Source: Couchioplanes azureus
Lineage (GTDB): Bacteria > Actinomycetota > Actinomycetes > Mycobacteriales > Micromonosporaceae
Direction: 5' to 3'
Assembly (NCBI RefSeq): GCF_014648355.1
Contig: NZ_BMQY01000006.1
Location: forward strand, 179,698-243,697
Length of the DNA: 64,000 bases
Shown here: in pieces, positions 16,676 to 25,405 of the stretch
Layout: the number at the start of each line of letters is the position of its first letter
Numbering within the stretch: the stretch's first letter is position 1
Notes under the pieces: model-generated
What the model was told of the DNA's origin: nothing
Databases searched by the model: none
Seen by the model: only the letters and a program-made list of their open reading frames with translations
Translations under genes and position numbers: made by a program

Positions 16676-17809
16676 ATGAGCGTGGAGAAACGGCCGAACC
16701 GCAAGTGGCGCGCTCGGGTCTACGACGCATCCGGCAAGCAGATCGCCCGGCACTTCGACCGCAAGTCGGACGCGGAACGCTGGGAGGCCTCGGCCAAGGC
16801 GGCCATCGGTCGCGGCGACTGGATCGATCCGGCCCGCGCTCGCGTCACGGTCGGAGCGTGGGCGGCGCAGTGGATGGCCGCACAGGTGCAGCTCAAGCCG
16901 ACCACGCGCGCCCGTTACGAGGTGGCGCTGCGTCGCCAGGTGCTGCCGACCTGGGACCACATTCCGCTTTCGGCAGTCTCGTACGCCGAGGTCGCGGCCT
17001 GGGTGCAACGCCTCACCGCCTCCGGGCTCGCGCCGGCCACCGTGCGCTATGCCCACCGGGTGCTGTCGCTCGCGCTCGCGCATGCCGTGCGGGATGGCCG
17101 GATGGTACGCAACCCCGCCGACGGAGTGCGTCTGCCCAGGGTGGTGAAGGAGGAGCCGGTGTTCCTCGACCACGACCAGGTCGCCGCGCTCGCCGACGCG
17201 TGCGGCAAGTACGGGCTGTTGGTCCGCTTCCTGGCCTACACCGGGCTGCGCTGGGGCGAGGTGTCGGCGCTGCGCGTCGCGCGGCTCGATCTCCTGCGTC
17301 GCCGGGTGGTGGTGGCGGTGGCGTTCAGCGAGGTGGGCGGCGAACTGATCGAGGGCACTCCGAAGAACCATCAGCGGCGTTCGGTGCCGATTCCGCGCTT
17401 CCTCGTCGACGAGCTGGCCGCGCGCGTGGCGGGCAAGGGCCGCGACGACCTGGTGTTCACCGCACCGAACGGCGGACCGCTGCGCAACACCAACTTCCGG
17501 CCCCGGGTCTTCCAGCCGGCAGCCGAGTCGATCGGCCTCGCCGGGCTGACCCCGCACGATCTGCGGCACACTGCAGCCAGCCTCGCGGTCGCGGCCGGTG
17601 CGAACGTCAAGGCGGTACAGCGGATGCTCGGGCACGCTTCCGCGTCGATGACCTTGGACGTGTACGCGGGTCTGTTCGGTGACGACCTGGACGCGGTGGC
17701 GACCCGGCTGGACGAGGCGGTCACGGCACGGCGTAAGGACCATTTGAGGACCGGCGCCGTTGACAGCAGCATCACTGACCTGGAGAAACGGAGAAGCCCA
17801 GGCCGATGA
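16676..17809 (+). CDS. int: Site-specific tyrosine integrase of the AICE
   Basis: A 377-residue tyrosine recombinase. An N-terminal AP2-like arm-binding domain (KWRARVYDASGKQIARHF) is followed by a core-binding helix bundle (residues ~58-150) and the catalytic domain with R192 (TGLRWGEVSAL), H294 and R297 (HDLRHTAAS), H320 (LGHAS) and nucleophile Y330 (TLDVYAG). It recombines the 43-bp att sites in tRNA-Thr. The ATG at 16676 is chosen because it lies 2 bases after xis; the frame further upstream overlaps xis out of phase. Confidence 0.93.
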   Translation: MSVEKRPNRKWRARVYDASGKQIARHFDRKSDAERWEASAKAAIGRGDWIDPARARVTVGAWAAQWMAAQVQLKPTTRARYEVALRRQVLPTWDHIPLSAVSYAEVAAWVQRLTASGLAPATVRYAHRVLSLALAHAVRDGRMVRNPADGVRLPRVVKEEPVFLDHDQVAALADACGKYGLLVRFLAYTGLRWGEVSALRVARLDLLRRRVVVAVAFSEVGGELIEGTPKNHQRRSVPIPRFLVDELAARVAGKGRDDLVFTAPNGGPLRNTNFRPRVFQPAAESIGLAGLTPHDLRHTAASLAVAAGANVKAVQRMLGHASASMTLDVYAGLFGDDLDAVATRLDEAVTARRKDHLRTGAVDSSITDLEKRRSPGR

Positions 17810-17818
17810 CCTGGGCTT
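17794..17818. terminator. Hairpin between int and the tRNA-Thr gene
   Basis: A 9-bp stem (AAGCCCAGG/CCTGGGCTT, 17794-17802 with 17810-17818) with a 7-nt loop, starting inside the last codons of int. It can end int transcripts from the left and, in the integrated state, tRNA transcripts from the right. Confidence 0.7.
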
Positions 17819-17825
17819 TCACTCT

Positions 17826-17868
17826 GAGCCGCCTGACGGAATCGAACCGTCGACCTACGCATTACGAG
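17826..17868. repeat. attR direct repeat (43 bp)
   Basis: Perfect copy of 5002-5044. It forms the 3' half of the functional tRNA-Thr gene, so insertion restored an intact tRNA at this end. Confidence 0.93.
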
Positions 17869-17900
17869 TGCGTCGCTCTAGCCGACTGAGCTAAGGCGGC
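17827..17900 (-). tRNA. tRNA-Thr (anticodon CGU)
   Basis: 74 nucleotides that fold into a full cloverleaf: acceptor GCCGCCT/AGGCGGC, D-arm GCTC...GAGC, anticodon stem ACGCA/TGCGT with loop CTCGTAA (anticodon CGT), and T-arm GACGG/CCGTC with TTCGATT. It reads ACG codons. No CCA is encoded. It is the attachment site of the AICE. Confidence 0.95.
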
Positions 17901-17985
17901 AACGGTCATTGAGTGTACGGCATGCCGGTCGTGTTCTCGCGCGCGGTACGGCATGGACGCGCCGGATCGGGACTAATCTGCCTGC

Positions 17986-19722
17986 GTGACCGTTGACGAG
18001 CCTGCCCCGCGCCCGCGGACCCCGTCCGCCGAGGCCGAGCCTTCCACCGCTCGGCGCCCGGTGAGCATGGATCCGCGGCAGCTCGGCTTCACGCCTCAGC
18101 GGCCGGTGGGGTGGTTGGCTCCGCTGCTGCTGCTCAACACCGGCCTGCGTACGCTCATGGCGATCTTGTTCGGCGCCTATCTCGACAAGAGGGAGCTGCA
18201 GAACGCGCTTCCGGGCGAGTGTTTCGAGCAGCCGGGGACCGACGGGGAGCTCTGGCTCGACTACGTCTCGGATCTTGGTGACGGCTTCGACGCGACGTAC
18301 TCGGTGGCGTACCTGCTGGCGCAGCCGGGTCTGGAGATCGACGGGCGGACGCTGCCGCGGGGTCAGATGCTGGTGATGGGGGGCGACCAGGTCTATCCGC
18401 TCGCCAACGGCGACGGGTACGAGAATCGTATGAAGGGGCCCTATCGGGCCGCCCTGCCGGAGCCGCCGGCTTCCGGGCCTCGGCCCACGCTGTTCGCCCT
18501 GCCCGGCAACCATGACTGGTACGACGGGTTGACCGCCTTCCTGCGCCTCTTCGCCCGGCGCAAGGACGGCCACATCGGGGGATGGCGGACCCAGCAGCGC
18601 CGGTCGTACTTCGCCGTGAAGCTGCCCGCCGACTGGTGGCTGTTCGCGATCGACGAGCAGTTCGGTGCCTACATCGACGATCCCCAGCTGGTGTATTTCG
18701 AGAAGGCGGCCGGCGGCCTCGGGCCGGAGGACCGGATCATCCTGATGACGCCGTCGCCGACCTGGGTCAAGGCGGCGAAGAAGCCCGGGGCGTACGACTC
18801 GGTCGACTACTTCATCCGGACCATCCTGGCTCCCAGCGGGGCGCAGGTGCGGCTGCTCGTCTCCGGCGACCTGCACCACTACGCCCGCTACACCGGCGAG
18901 GACCGGGAGCTGATCACCTGCGGGGGTGGCGGGGCGTACCTGTTGGGGACGCACAAGCTGCCGGAGACGCTGACCGTGCCGCCCAGGGAGACGCTGACCC
19001 GCAACGCGAGCCGCAGCCGGGAGTACGCCCTGGCGTCCCGGTTTCCCAGCGCCGCGGAGTCGCGCCGGATGAGCCGGGGTGCGTTCCGGAAGATTCCCGC
19101 ACGCAACGCGGGCTTCGCGACCATGCTGGGCATCGTCCAGACGCTGACCATGCTCGCGATGGCGGGCGCCGCCGGGCAGGCCGGGATCTTCCAGCGCCTG
19201 TTCAGCATCCCGCTGATCTTCATGATGGTGCTGATCCTGCTCGGCGCCGTGCTGTTCGCGCAGCCACCCGACGCCAACCAGGACAAGCACGCCCGGCACT
19301 GGATCCTGGGCCTGGTGCACGGCTTCGCCCAGATCGGGCTGGCGGCCGGCGGCACCTGGCTGTGGTTGCGCCTGCCGTTCCACGACTGGTCCTGGCCTGG
19401 CCCACTGATCGTCGCGGCCATCCTGTACGGGCCGGTGATCGCGTTCCTGGCCACTCAGCTTCTGACGCTGTACCTGCTGATCGCCAGCCACTTCGACGTG
19501 AACGTCAACGAGCTGTTCGCGGGCCAGGGCATCGAGGACTCGAAGAGCTTCCTCCGCATGCACATCGCGGCGGACGGCACGCTGACGATCCATCCGCTGG
19601 GCGTGGACAAGATCTGTCACCGGTGGCGGCCGGATCCGCACGGCGCTCCGGACTCCTCGTGGCTGCACCCGGTCACCACCCTGGAGGCCTGCGCCATCGA
19701 GCCGCCGATCGTGGTGGATTAG
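17986..19722 (+). CDS. Calcineurin-like metallophosphoesterase, membrane-associated
   Basis: A 578-residue protein. Metallophosphoesterase motifs appear in order: SDLGDGFDA, MGGDQVYP, PGNHDWYDG and SGDLHHYARY, giving the di-metal site. After ~residue 380 come four to five hydrophobic segments (for example IPLIFMMVLILLGAVLFA and IVAAILYGPVIAFLATQLLT), so the catalytic part is tethered to the membrane. Substrate unknown. The GTG start at 17986 lies 86 bases from the tRNA gene, in the opposite direction. First chromosomal gene right of the element. Confidence 0.85.
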   Translation: MTVDEPAPRPRTPSAEAEPSTARRPVSMDPRQLGFTPQRPVGWLAPLLLLNTGLRTLMAILFGAYLDKRELQNALPGECFEQPGTDGELWLDYVSDLGDGFDATYSVAYLLAQPGLEIDGRTLPRGQMLVMGGDQVYPLANGDGYENRMKGPYRAALPEPPASGPRPTLFALPGNHDWYDGLTAFLRLFARRKDGHIGGWRTQQRRSYFAVKLPADWWLFAIDEQFGAYIDDPQLVYFEKAAGGLGPEDRIILMTPSPTWVKAAKKPGAYDSVDYFIRTILAPSGAQVRLLVSGDLHHYARYTGEDRELITCGGGGAYLLGTHKLPETLTVPPRETLTRNASRSREYALASRFPSAAESRRMSRGAFRKIPARNAGFATMLGIVQTLTMLAMAGAAGQAGIFQRLFSIPLIFMMVLILLGAVLFAQPPDANQDKHARHWILGLVHGFAQIGLAAGGTWLWLRLPFHDWSWPGPLIVAAILYGPVIAFLATQLLTLYLLIASHFDVNVNELFAGQGIEDSKSFLRMHIAADGTLTIHPLGVDKICHRWRPDPHGAPDSSWLHPVTTLEACAIEPPIVVD

Positions 19723-19782
19723 CCGTACTGCTCGTCGTGGGCCTGACGGGGGCCGTCCGCGCCGTCGCGCCGTTCGCGGATG

Positions 19783-20664
19783 TCATGATCGCTGCGCCGC
19801 GACGAACTGTCCGGGGGTGGTCCCCGTGATGTGCAAGAAGTCCCGGATCATGTGCGACTGGTCAGCGTAGCCGACAGCGGCGGCCAGTTCGGCCTGAGTG
19901 ATGCTCTCCGTGTGTAGCCGGTCGGCGGCCTCCTGCAGACGCCGGCGCTGGATGAGGCACTTAGGTGTGAGCCCGAGACGGCGGCGCAGGAGACGTTGCA
20001 GGGCTCGCTCGCCGACGCTGAACCGCTCGCAGATCTGCGCGACCTGCAGCAGCTCCCGACTGTTCTCGACCGCGGCGACCACGGCGTTGAGGAGCTCGCC
20101 GTCGGCGTCGAGCGGCAGGAAGCGCCGCAAGGTGTCCTCGCACGCGCCCATGGCGGCCCGGTGGGCCGCCGGATCGTGCGGGTCCGGTGCGATCAGGCGC
20201 CGCACGCGGTCGACGACGGCTCGCCCGGCTTCGCCGAGCACCTCCTCGATCTCGACGTAGCGGTCGTTGAGGGCGCCGACCGGACCCGCGATCCTGTAGC
20301 CCGCGGCCGGCGCCAGCACCAGCCCGACGGCCCATCCGTCACCCACGAGCGTCGTCGTCGACAGCTCCGGCGCGACCCCGTAGAAGCGCGCGTAGTCGCC
20401 GCTGATCACCACCAGGCAGACGGGGTCCTGCAGCACCCTCTGCGGCGCCTCTTTCCCCGGCGGTACGGACCAGACCGGAATCCAGAACCGACGCAGCAGA
20501 CCGGTGAGGTCAGCACTGGCGGCGTACCGGTAGGTCCGGTGATAGGCGTCGGGCGGGCCCATCAGATGCGCCAGTGCGGCCGGGCCACGGCGTACCGTGC
20601 TGACGACGACGCCGATTTCCGCGTCGACATCGATGCCGGCGGCGGCGTCGGTGTCGGGTTTCAT
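19783..20664 (-). CDS. AraC-family regulator with DUF6597-like N-terminus
   Basis: A 293-residue protein. The N-terminal beta-rich domain (GLLRRFWIPVWSVPPGKEAP, GPVGALNDRYVEIEE) matches the cupin-like DUF6597 pattern. The C-terminal AraC domain includes ERALQRLLRRRLGLTPK and AAVGYADQSHMIRDFLHITG with TPGQF. The ATG at 20664 has GGTGGGA upstream and leaves 38 bases to the divergent gene at 20703, which it probably controls. Confidence 0.85.
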   Translation of the reverse strand: MKPDTDAAAGIDVDAEIGVVVSTVRRGPAALAHLMGPPDAYHRTYRYAASADLTGLLRRFWIPVWSVPPGKEAPQRVLQDPVCLVVISGDYARFYGVAPELSTTTLVGDGWAVGLVLAPAAGYRIAGPVGALNDRYVEIEEVLGEAGRAVVDRVRRLIAPDPHDPAAHRAAMGACEDTLRRFLPLDADGELLNAVVAAVENSRELLQVAQICERFSVGERALQRLLRRRLGLTPKCLIQRRRLQEAADRLHTESITQAELAAAVGYADQSHMIRDFLHITGTTPGQFVAAQRS

Positions 20665-20702
20665 CAAGTCCCACCTAGAGCCATGCTCATAGGGTCCCAC
20701 GC

Positions 20703-21248
20703 ATGACCGACATCGCGACGCAGTATGCGACCGCCCTCCGCCCATTGACCGCCGTCGTCGAGATGGTGCCGCCGCAGGCGTGGGACGAACCCTCCCCCTG
20801 TGCGGGCTGGAGCGCCCGGGACGTCGTCAGGCATCTCGCCGAGACCCAGTCCGAGACACTGACGAAGAACGGCGTGAAGCTAGGCGGTGCGCCGGATTTC
20901 GACACCGACCCGGTTGCCGCGTGGGACGAGCACACCCGTCGGGTGCTCGATGTCCTGGCCGATGACGGCCACGTCGGCCGGACCATCGACTGGTTCTTCG
21001 GCCCGACGACGATCGGGGCGACTTTCGAGCAGTTCTACGTGTGGGACATGTACGTACACCGGTGGGACCTGGCTCGCGCCGCTGGGCTCGACGCTGACCT
21101 CACTGACGCCGAACTCGACCGCATCGAGCAGGGCGCCGACAGTTTCGGCGAGGCTCTGCACATGGACGGCATGTGCCGTCCGGCGATCACGCCCACCGCC
21201 GACGACCGCACCATCCGGGTTCTTGCACGTCTCGGCCGGGTTGCCTGA
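20703..21248 (+). CDS. TIGR03086-type metal-binding protein (DinB/mycothiol-dependent fold)
   Basis: A 181-residue protein of the maleylpyruvate isomerase-like DinB superfamily: SPCAGWSARDVVRHLAE near residue 35, and YVHRWDLARAAGL near residue 115, which supply the metal-binding histidines. Members use mycothiol or act as small-molecule transferases; the exact reaction cannot be read from the sequence. Divergent from the AraC regulator, with only 38 bases between the starts. Confidence 0.8.
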   Translation: MTDIATQYATALRPLTAVVEMVPPQAWDEPSPCAGWSARDVVRHLAETQSETLTKNGVKLGGAPDFDTDPVAAWDEHTRRVLDVLADDGHVGRTIDWFFGPTTIGATFEQFYVWDMYVHRWDLARAAGLDADLTDAELDRIEQGADSFGEALHMDGMCRPAITPTADDRTIRVLARLGRVA

Positions 21249-21287
21249 ACCCCGTGAGGGTGCGGACAGGTGGCTCGACCGACCAGC

Positions 21288-22130
21288 TCAGCTTTCGCTG
21301 TATCGCTCCTCATGTGCCTGTCTCGGCCCGCAGACGGAAGCTCGTGAGCAGGAGCATCGGGAACCGTCCGCGTCCATCCGCACGATCACGGAATCTCTCG
21401 GGACGCTGTGTGCGACCACTCGACCGTCGCCTTCAGGTGTCGTTACTCGAGAGCCGACGGATGGGGCGGATTCCGCAAAACGGGCGTATAGCGGGTGCTC
21501 GTACTTCAGGCAGCACATCAGCCGTCCGCAGGCGCCGGAGATGCGCAGGGGGTTGAGGGGTAGGTCCTGGTCCTTCGCCATGCGGATGGTGACCGGCTCG
21601 AAGTCGGTCAGGAACGTGGCGCAGCAGAGATCGCGGCCGCAGGAGCCGATGCCGCCCTGGACGCGGGCCGAGTCGCGGGCCGAGAGCTGGCGCAGCTCGA
21701 CGCGGCAGTGCAGGGTCGCGCCGAGGTCGCGGACGAGGGAGCGGAAGTCGACCCGGTGCGGGGCCGTGAAGTAGATCGTCGTGCGGCTGCCCCCCGTGCC
21801 TCCCTGCTCGATGACGTGGTCCACCGCGACGACCTTCATCGGCAGGTCGTGCGCCTTGATCAGTTTCTTGGCCGCGACCTTCGCCTCGGCCTTTCGTTTT
21901 CTCAGGAGTTCGTCGCGGCGCAGGTCGTGCTCGTCGGCGATCCCGGCGATCCTGGGGAAGCCGTCGGTGTCCTCGCTGACCCATTGCGCCGCCCAGACGC
22001 ACTCCGCCACCTCGGGCCCGTCGTCGGTCGGGACCAGCACGCGGTCGCCCACCTTCGGCGAGAACTCGCCCGGGTCGAGGTAGTAGAGGCGGCCGTACCG
22101 GGTGAAGCTGACCGCGCACAGCATGCCCAT
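21288..22130 (-). CDS. ricT: PSP1-domain protein RicT
   Basis: A 280-residue PSP1/RicT (YaaT) protein. An N-terminal beta domain (YYLDPGEFSPKVGDRVLVPT) is followed by a helical Lys-rich segment and the Cys-rich PSP1 core (GIGSCGRDLCCATFL, ISGACGRLMCCLKYEH), whose cysteines can hold an Fe-S cluster. In Bacillus RicT acts with RicA/RicF in mRNA processing; in actinomycetes it is conserved near holB, as here. The ATG at 22124, with GGGGGG spaced 7 bases upstream, is an equally good start. Confidence 0.88.
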   Translation of the reverse strand: MGMLCAVSFTRYGRLYYLDPGEFSPKVGDRVLVPTDDGPEVAECVWAAQWVSEDTDGFPRIAGIADEHDLRRDELLRKRKAEAKVAAKKLIKAHDLPMKVVAVDHVIEQGGTGGSRTTIYFTAPHRVDFRSLVRDLGATLHCRVELRQLSARDSARVQGGIGSCGRDLCCATFLTDFEPVTIRMAKDQDLPLNPLRISGACGRLMCCLKYEHPLYARFAESAPSVGSRVTTPEGDGRVVAHSVPRDSVIVRMDADGSRCSCSRASVCGPRQAHEERYSES

Positions 22131-22267
22131 CCCCCCAGCCTACGGCGACGGACCGGGCGTGCGAAACGGCACAGAAGTACATAGATCCGCGCAACCCCCC
22201 GCATCGAACCTCGTTGGGCAGTCCCGTAGAGCCGCTCGCCGCGGCGATCCTTGGGGGAGGACTTTTG

Positions 22268-23896
22268 ATGCGCGCCGTACCCGTGACGGATGATCTTGAA
22301 TTTTCGGCCCGGCCCGTCCCGTGCACCGACCATGGGACGACCGGAGTGCCCGCCATCGTCACGTTTGCCAGGGGGTGGCGACTCGGCAAGCTGGCGGCCG
22401 CGGAGAGATCGGCCGCCGGCCACCCGTCACCGGCCGGCGGTTCGCCGGCCACCCACGCGAAGCCGACCGGCGGTTCGCCCGCCGGCGACGCGAAATCCAC
22501 CGGCGGGATGCGGCCCCGCCGGCGACGGGCTCTCGTCGTCGGCGGGGTGGCCAGCGTCGCCGCCCTGATGTTCGTGCCACTGCCGGCGGACGCCGCGCCC
22601 GCGCCCTGCGAGCAGGCGCAGCGGTACTCGGCGCAGTCCGGGAGCCAGATCCTGCGGCTCACCCACCTCGCCGCCGGGTCGAAGCGCGACCACGACCACG
22701 AGGTGCACGTCGGCGAGGCCAAGTCCGCGCTGGTCGCCCAGGCACAGGTCAGCTCCGCGGCCGTGGCTCGCATGATCGACGTGACGGGTGCGGGCACGCC
22801 CGCGGGCCTGTCCGACGTCTTGTACCAGCAGGCCCCGCCGACCAACGCGAAGGCGGCACGGCGAGCGACCAGGGCGGGCGACGCCGGACCGGTCAGTCTC
22901 GGCGCCGGCGGGCTCACCACGCATGCTCGGTGGGACGCCGGCATGGCCTGCGGCGCCACGGAAGGCGAGGTCACCCGGGCCGCGGCGCGGTTGCGCAAGG
23001 CCGGGATCGCGGGGCTCGCCCGCGTACCCGGGAAGGTGGAGAGCGAGAGCACGACGAAGCTGGAGGGGCACGGCGCGGCCGCGACCACCGTGGCCGCGGC
23101 CGGGTTGCGAGGCGGGGACCTCGACCTGCTGGACGGCGCCGTGCACGTGAAGATCGTGAAGGCGCCGTCGTTGCGGGCCAGCATGTCCATGAAGGACGGT
23201 GGGGAGATCCGCTACGTGCCCGCGGTGGTCGAGGTGTCCGGGCGCGGCTTCCGGACCGAGCGGCTCGACACGGCCGGCGACACCATCGAGGTCACCGTCG
23301 ACGACGGCAAGGACGAGAGCAGCGGCGACAAGAACGACGACGACAAGAGCGACGGCAAGGTCGACGGAGATCCCGGGACGAAGCCGGAGGAATCCGAGCT
23401 CACCGGCCTCGTCGGCAAGTTGCCGGTCGTCGGCCAGGTGCTGAATTCCGGCAAGCCGCTGCCGCTGCCCGAGGTGCCCGGCGTGCCCGACGTGGAACAG
23501 CCGGACCGGGAGACCGCGCCCTCGGTCGAGTCGGGGACGAAGGTGCGGATCTCGCTCGGCGAGGTCCGGCAGGCCGCACGTGGGCGGGCCATCGCCGCGA
23601 GAGCGACCGCGCTCTCCGTGGCGGTCGCGCGCGGTTCGTCCGAACGCCGCACCAAGCCCGGGTACGGCGACAGCGTCGCCCTCGCCTTCGACATGGGGTT
23701 GCTCGAGGCGGCCGCCGTGGCGCCCGAGTCGGCGACCGGCGGGGTGTCGGGCGCGGCCGCGGGCGCCGGGGCGGGACTGCCGATCACGGGACCGCGGGTG
23801 GACGTGATCGCCCTCAGCGGTGTGGCACTGCTGATCGCCGGCGCGGCCGCGCTGTTCCTCGGCACCCGCGGACGATCCCGCTCGTCCAGCGACTGA
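22268..23896 (+). CDS. LPxTG-anchored surface protein, function unknown
   Basis: A 542-residue protein. The C-terminus has a sortase signal, LPITG, then a hydrophobic helix (VIALSGVALLIAGAAALFLG) and a basic tail (RGRSRSSSD). The signal peptide lies late, at residues ~82-112 (RPRRRRALVVGGVASVAALM, cleavage after ADA), preceded by ~80 residues of Gly/Pro/Ala repeats. Either the true start is the ATG at 22508 or there is an unusual N-terminal extension; the ATG at 22268 has a strong GGGGGAGGA site. The middle has an acidic DDGKDESSGDKNDDDKSDGK linker. Confidence 0.7.
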   Translation: MRAVPVTDDLEFSARPVPCTDHGTTGVPAIVTFARGWRLGKLAAAERSAAGHPSPAGGSPATHAKPTGGSPAGDAKSTGGMRPRRRRALVVGGVASVAALMFVPLPADAAPAPCEQAQRYSAQSGSQILRLTHLAAGSKRDHDHEVHVGEAKSALVAQAQVSSAAVARMIDVTGAGTPAGLSDVLYQQAPPTNAKAARRATRAGDAGPVSLGAGGLTTHARWDAGMACGATEGEVTRAAARLRKAGIAGLARVPGKVESESTTKLEGHGAAATTVAAAGLRGGDLDLLDGAVHVKIVKAPSLRASMSMKDGGEIRYVPAVVEVSGRGFRTERLDTAGDTIEVTVDDGKDESSGDKNDDDKSDGKVDGDPGTKPEESELTGLVGKLPVVGQVLNSGKPLPLPEVPGVPDVEQPDRETAPSVESGTKVRISLGEVRQAARGRAIAARATALSVAVARGSSERRTKPGYGDSVALAFDMGLLEAAAVAPESATGGVSGAAAGAGAGLPITGPRVDVIALSGVALLIAGAAALFLGTRGRSRSSSD

Positions 23897-24062
23897 CCAC
23901 AGCCGCATCCGGCTGGCCGCCCGCGCGACGCAAGAGCCGCAGCGGCCGGCCGATGCCCCCCGTCACCGGACGCGCAGCGGCGGGCGGCTCGACCAAGAAC
24001 CGCGCCGGCACGTCGTCATGGCCTCCCGCCGGGCCCGGAAGCGCAGCGCCGGGGCCCGCTCG

Positions 24063-24680
24063 TCAGTGGGCCTCCGGGAGGGGCTCCGCCAGCACCGACG
24101 AGGCGTGCAGCAGATCGGCGGCGCGGTCGTAGGCGTCGGCCACGGTGCGCAGGACGGTTTCCGCCACGGCGGCCGCGGCGGCGGCCTGCGTCGGCGAGAG
24201 CGGATCCACCTCGTCCGCGCACACTGTGATCGCCTCGGTGGAGCCCAGGACGTCCGCCAGGGCCGCCGCCAGCGCTTCCCGGGTGGTGCGCATCCAGTCG
24301 ACCAGGTCGTCCGCGAGGTCGGCCGAGGCTCGGAGGCGGTCGCCCAGGCTGTCGCCGTCGCCGCTGAGATGGGAGGCCGTTCGCCGGCGGGCGTCTTCGA
24401 AGGCCTCCGCCGCCGATCCCGACCACTGGGTCGGCGCGGGCAGCGATGCGGCCAGGGCCGCGTAGGCGCGGGCCTCCGCACGCAGCTCCGGGCCCGCGTC
24501 GGCCAGGTCGGCCGGGCGCAGTGCGGCGACCGCGTGCGCCGCGTCCCCGGACAGCAGCCGCACGCGCCGGAGCTGCGCCCACACCCCGTGGCCGGCAGGC
24601 GCCCCGCCGCCGTCGAGCAGTGCGTCGACGCGGCGCAGGAGCGGGCCCGCGGTGTCGAGGAGCTGCCGGAGCCGGTCCAT
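24063..24680 (-). CDS. WXG-type helical protein, ESX-like
   Basis: A 205-residue helical protein with a WxG turn (PTQWSGSAAEAFEDARRR) as in WXG100/ESX substrates, flanked by long Ala-rich helices. It begins one base inside the stop of the preceding gene (TGATG), so it is coupled to the T7SS-target-like gene. No EccC ATPase is near, so secretion would need machinery elsewhere. Confidence 0.65.
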   Translation of the reverse strand: MDRLRQLLDTAGPLLRRVDALLDGGGAPAGHGVWAQLRRVRLLSGDAAHAVAALRPADLADAGPELRAEARAYAALAASLPAPTQWSGSAAEAFEDARRRTASHLSGDGDSLGDRLRASADLADDLVDWMRTTREALAAALADVLGSTEAITVCADEVDPLSPTQAAAAAAVAETVLRTVADAYDRAADLLHASSVLAEPLPEAH

Positions 24681-24979
24681 CAGATCCCCCGTCGGATACG
24701 GCGGGCCGTCTCGTCGTCGGTCTCGCCGTAGGTCTCCGCCGTGGTACGGACGTCGGCCGCGAGGTCGAGCAGCCGTTGCGCGGCGGCCGCCGCCTCCCGC
24801 GAGCGGGCGCCGAGCACCGCCCGCCAATGGTCGTGCAGTTGCTGCCCGAGCCGGCCCGGCACGCCGGCCTCGTCCGCACCGAACGACCCCGGCGGCGCGC
24901 CGAAGGCGCTCAGCGAGCGGTCCACGGTGGTGAGCGCGTCGGCGGCGGCTTCGAGGTTGTCCGCGAGCTGCTCCATCAT
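24680..24979 (-). CDS. Type VII secretion target-like small protein
   Basis: A 99-residue two-helix protein (MMEQLADNLEAAADALTTVD, then LGQQLHDHWRAVLGARSREA) resembling the ESX-1 secretion-associated family. It overlaps its neighbours on both sides (4 bases upstream, 1 base downstream), making a coupled triad. Confidence 0.68.
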   Translation of the reverse strand: MMEQLADNLEAAADALTTVDRSLSAFGAPPGSFGADEAGVPGRLGQQLHDHWRAVLGARSREAAAAAQRLLDLAADVRTTAETYGETDDETARRIRRGI

Positions 24980-25302
24980 CGCTCCCCCAGGGCCCGGAAG
25001 GCGCCGAAGATCTCGTCGTGAAGCTTCTCCCGCGCCCAGCGGGCCGCTTCCCTGGCGTTGGTGACCACCGCGTGCACCTCTCGTGCCAGCTCCGCGGCCT
25101 CGCGGTGCTGCAGGTCGCCGCGGATCCGCACGTCGGCGATGTCGCCGGCCGCCGTGACCAGGACCTCCACCGTGTCGTCCGGCGAATGGACCGACACCAC
25201 GTGCGCCGTGACGGCCTTGTCGAACTCCGCGCGGAGCACGTCGAGGCGGCGGTAGCGCTGGATCGCCTCGTCGATCCACGCTTCGTCGATCTCGCGGGGC
25301 AT
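24976..25302 (-). CDS. YbaB/EbfC-family nucleoid-associated protein
   Basis: A 108-residue protein: an N-terminal helix (YRRLDVLRAEFDKAVTAHVV), then the beta sheet typical of YbaB (VEVLVTAAGDIADVRIRG) and a C-terminal helix pair. This ESX-linked subgroup of YbaB often precedes small WXG-like genes, as here. First gene of the triad. Confidence 0.7.
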   Translation of the reverse strand: MPREIDEAWIDEAIQRYRRLDVLRAEFDKAVTAHVVSVHSPDDTVEVLVTAAGDIADVRIRGDLQHREAAELAREVHAVVTNAREAARWAREKLHDEIFGAFRALGER

Positions 25303-25405
25303 CCGTCGGCTCCTTACGGGGCGTGGTGCCTTGGTGGCGTCACGGCACGAACGTACCCGGTCCGGCGACCGCCGCGCATCCCCTGTGGACGTCCGCTGTG
25401 GATAA

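Larger units (their letters stand above)
5002..17868 (+). mobile_element. Integrated actinomycete integrative and conjugative element (AICE) in tRNA-Thr
   Basis: About 12.9 kb bounded by 43-bp perfect direct repeats (5002-5044 and 17826-17868) that match the 3' half of a tRNA-Thr(CGU) gene. It contains the standard AICE set: tyrosine integrase next to the tRNA, xis, RepSA-type rolling-circle initiator, DUF2637 protein, FtsK/TraB translocase and the activator pra. The left third holds cargo genes (RES-domain protein, possible HEPN-like protein, PP2C phosphatase, HTH regulator) of visibly lower GC than the chromosome. All core conjugation and replication genes are intact, apart from one frameshifted small membrane protein. 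AICEs transfer double-stranded DNA through the FtsK-like pump. Confidence 0.93.
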
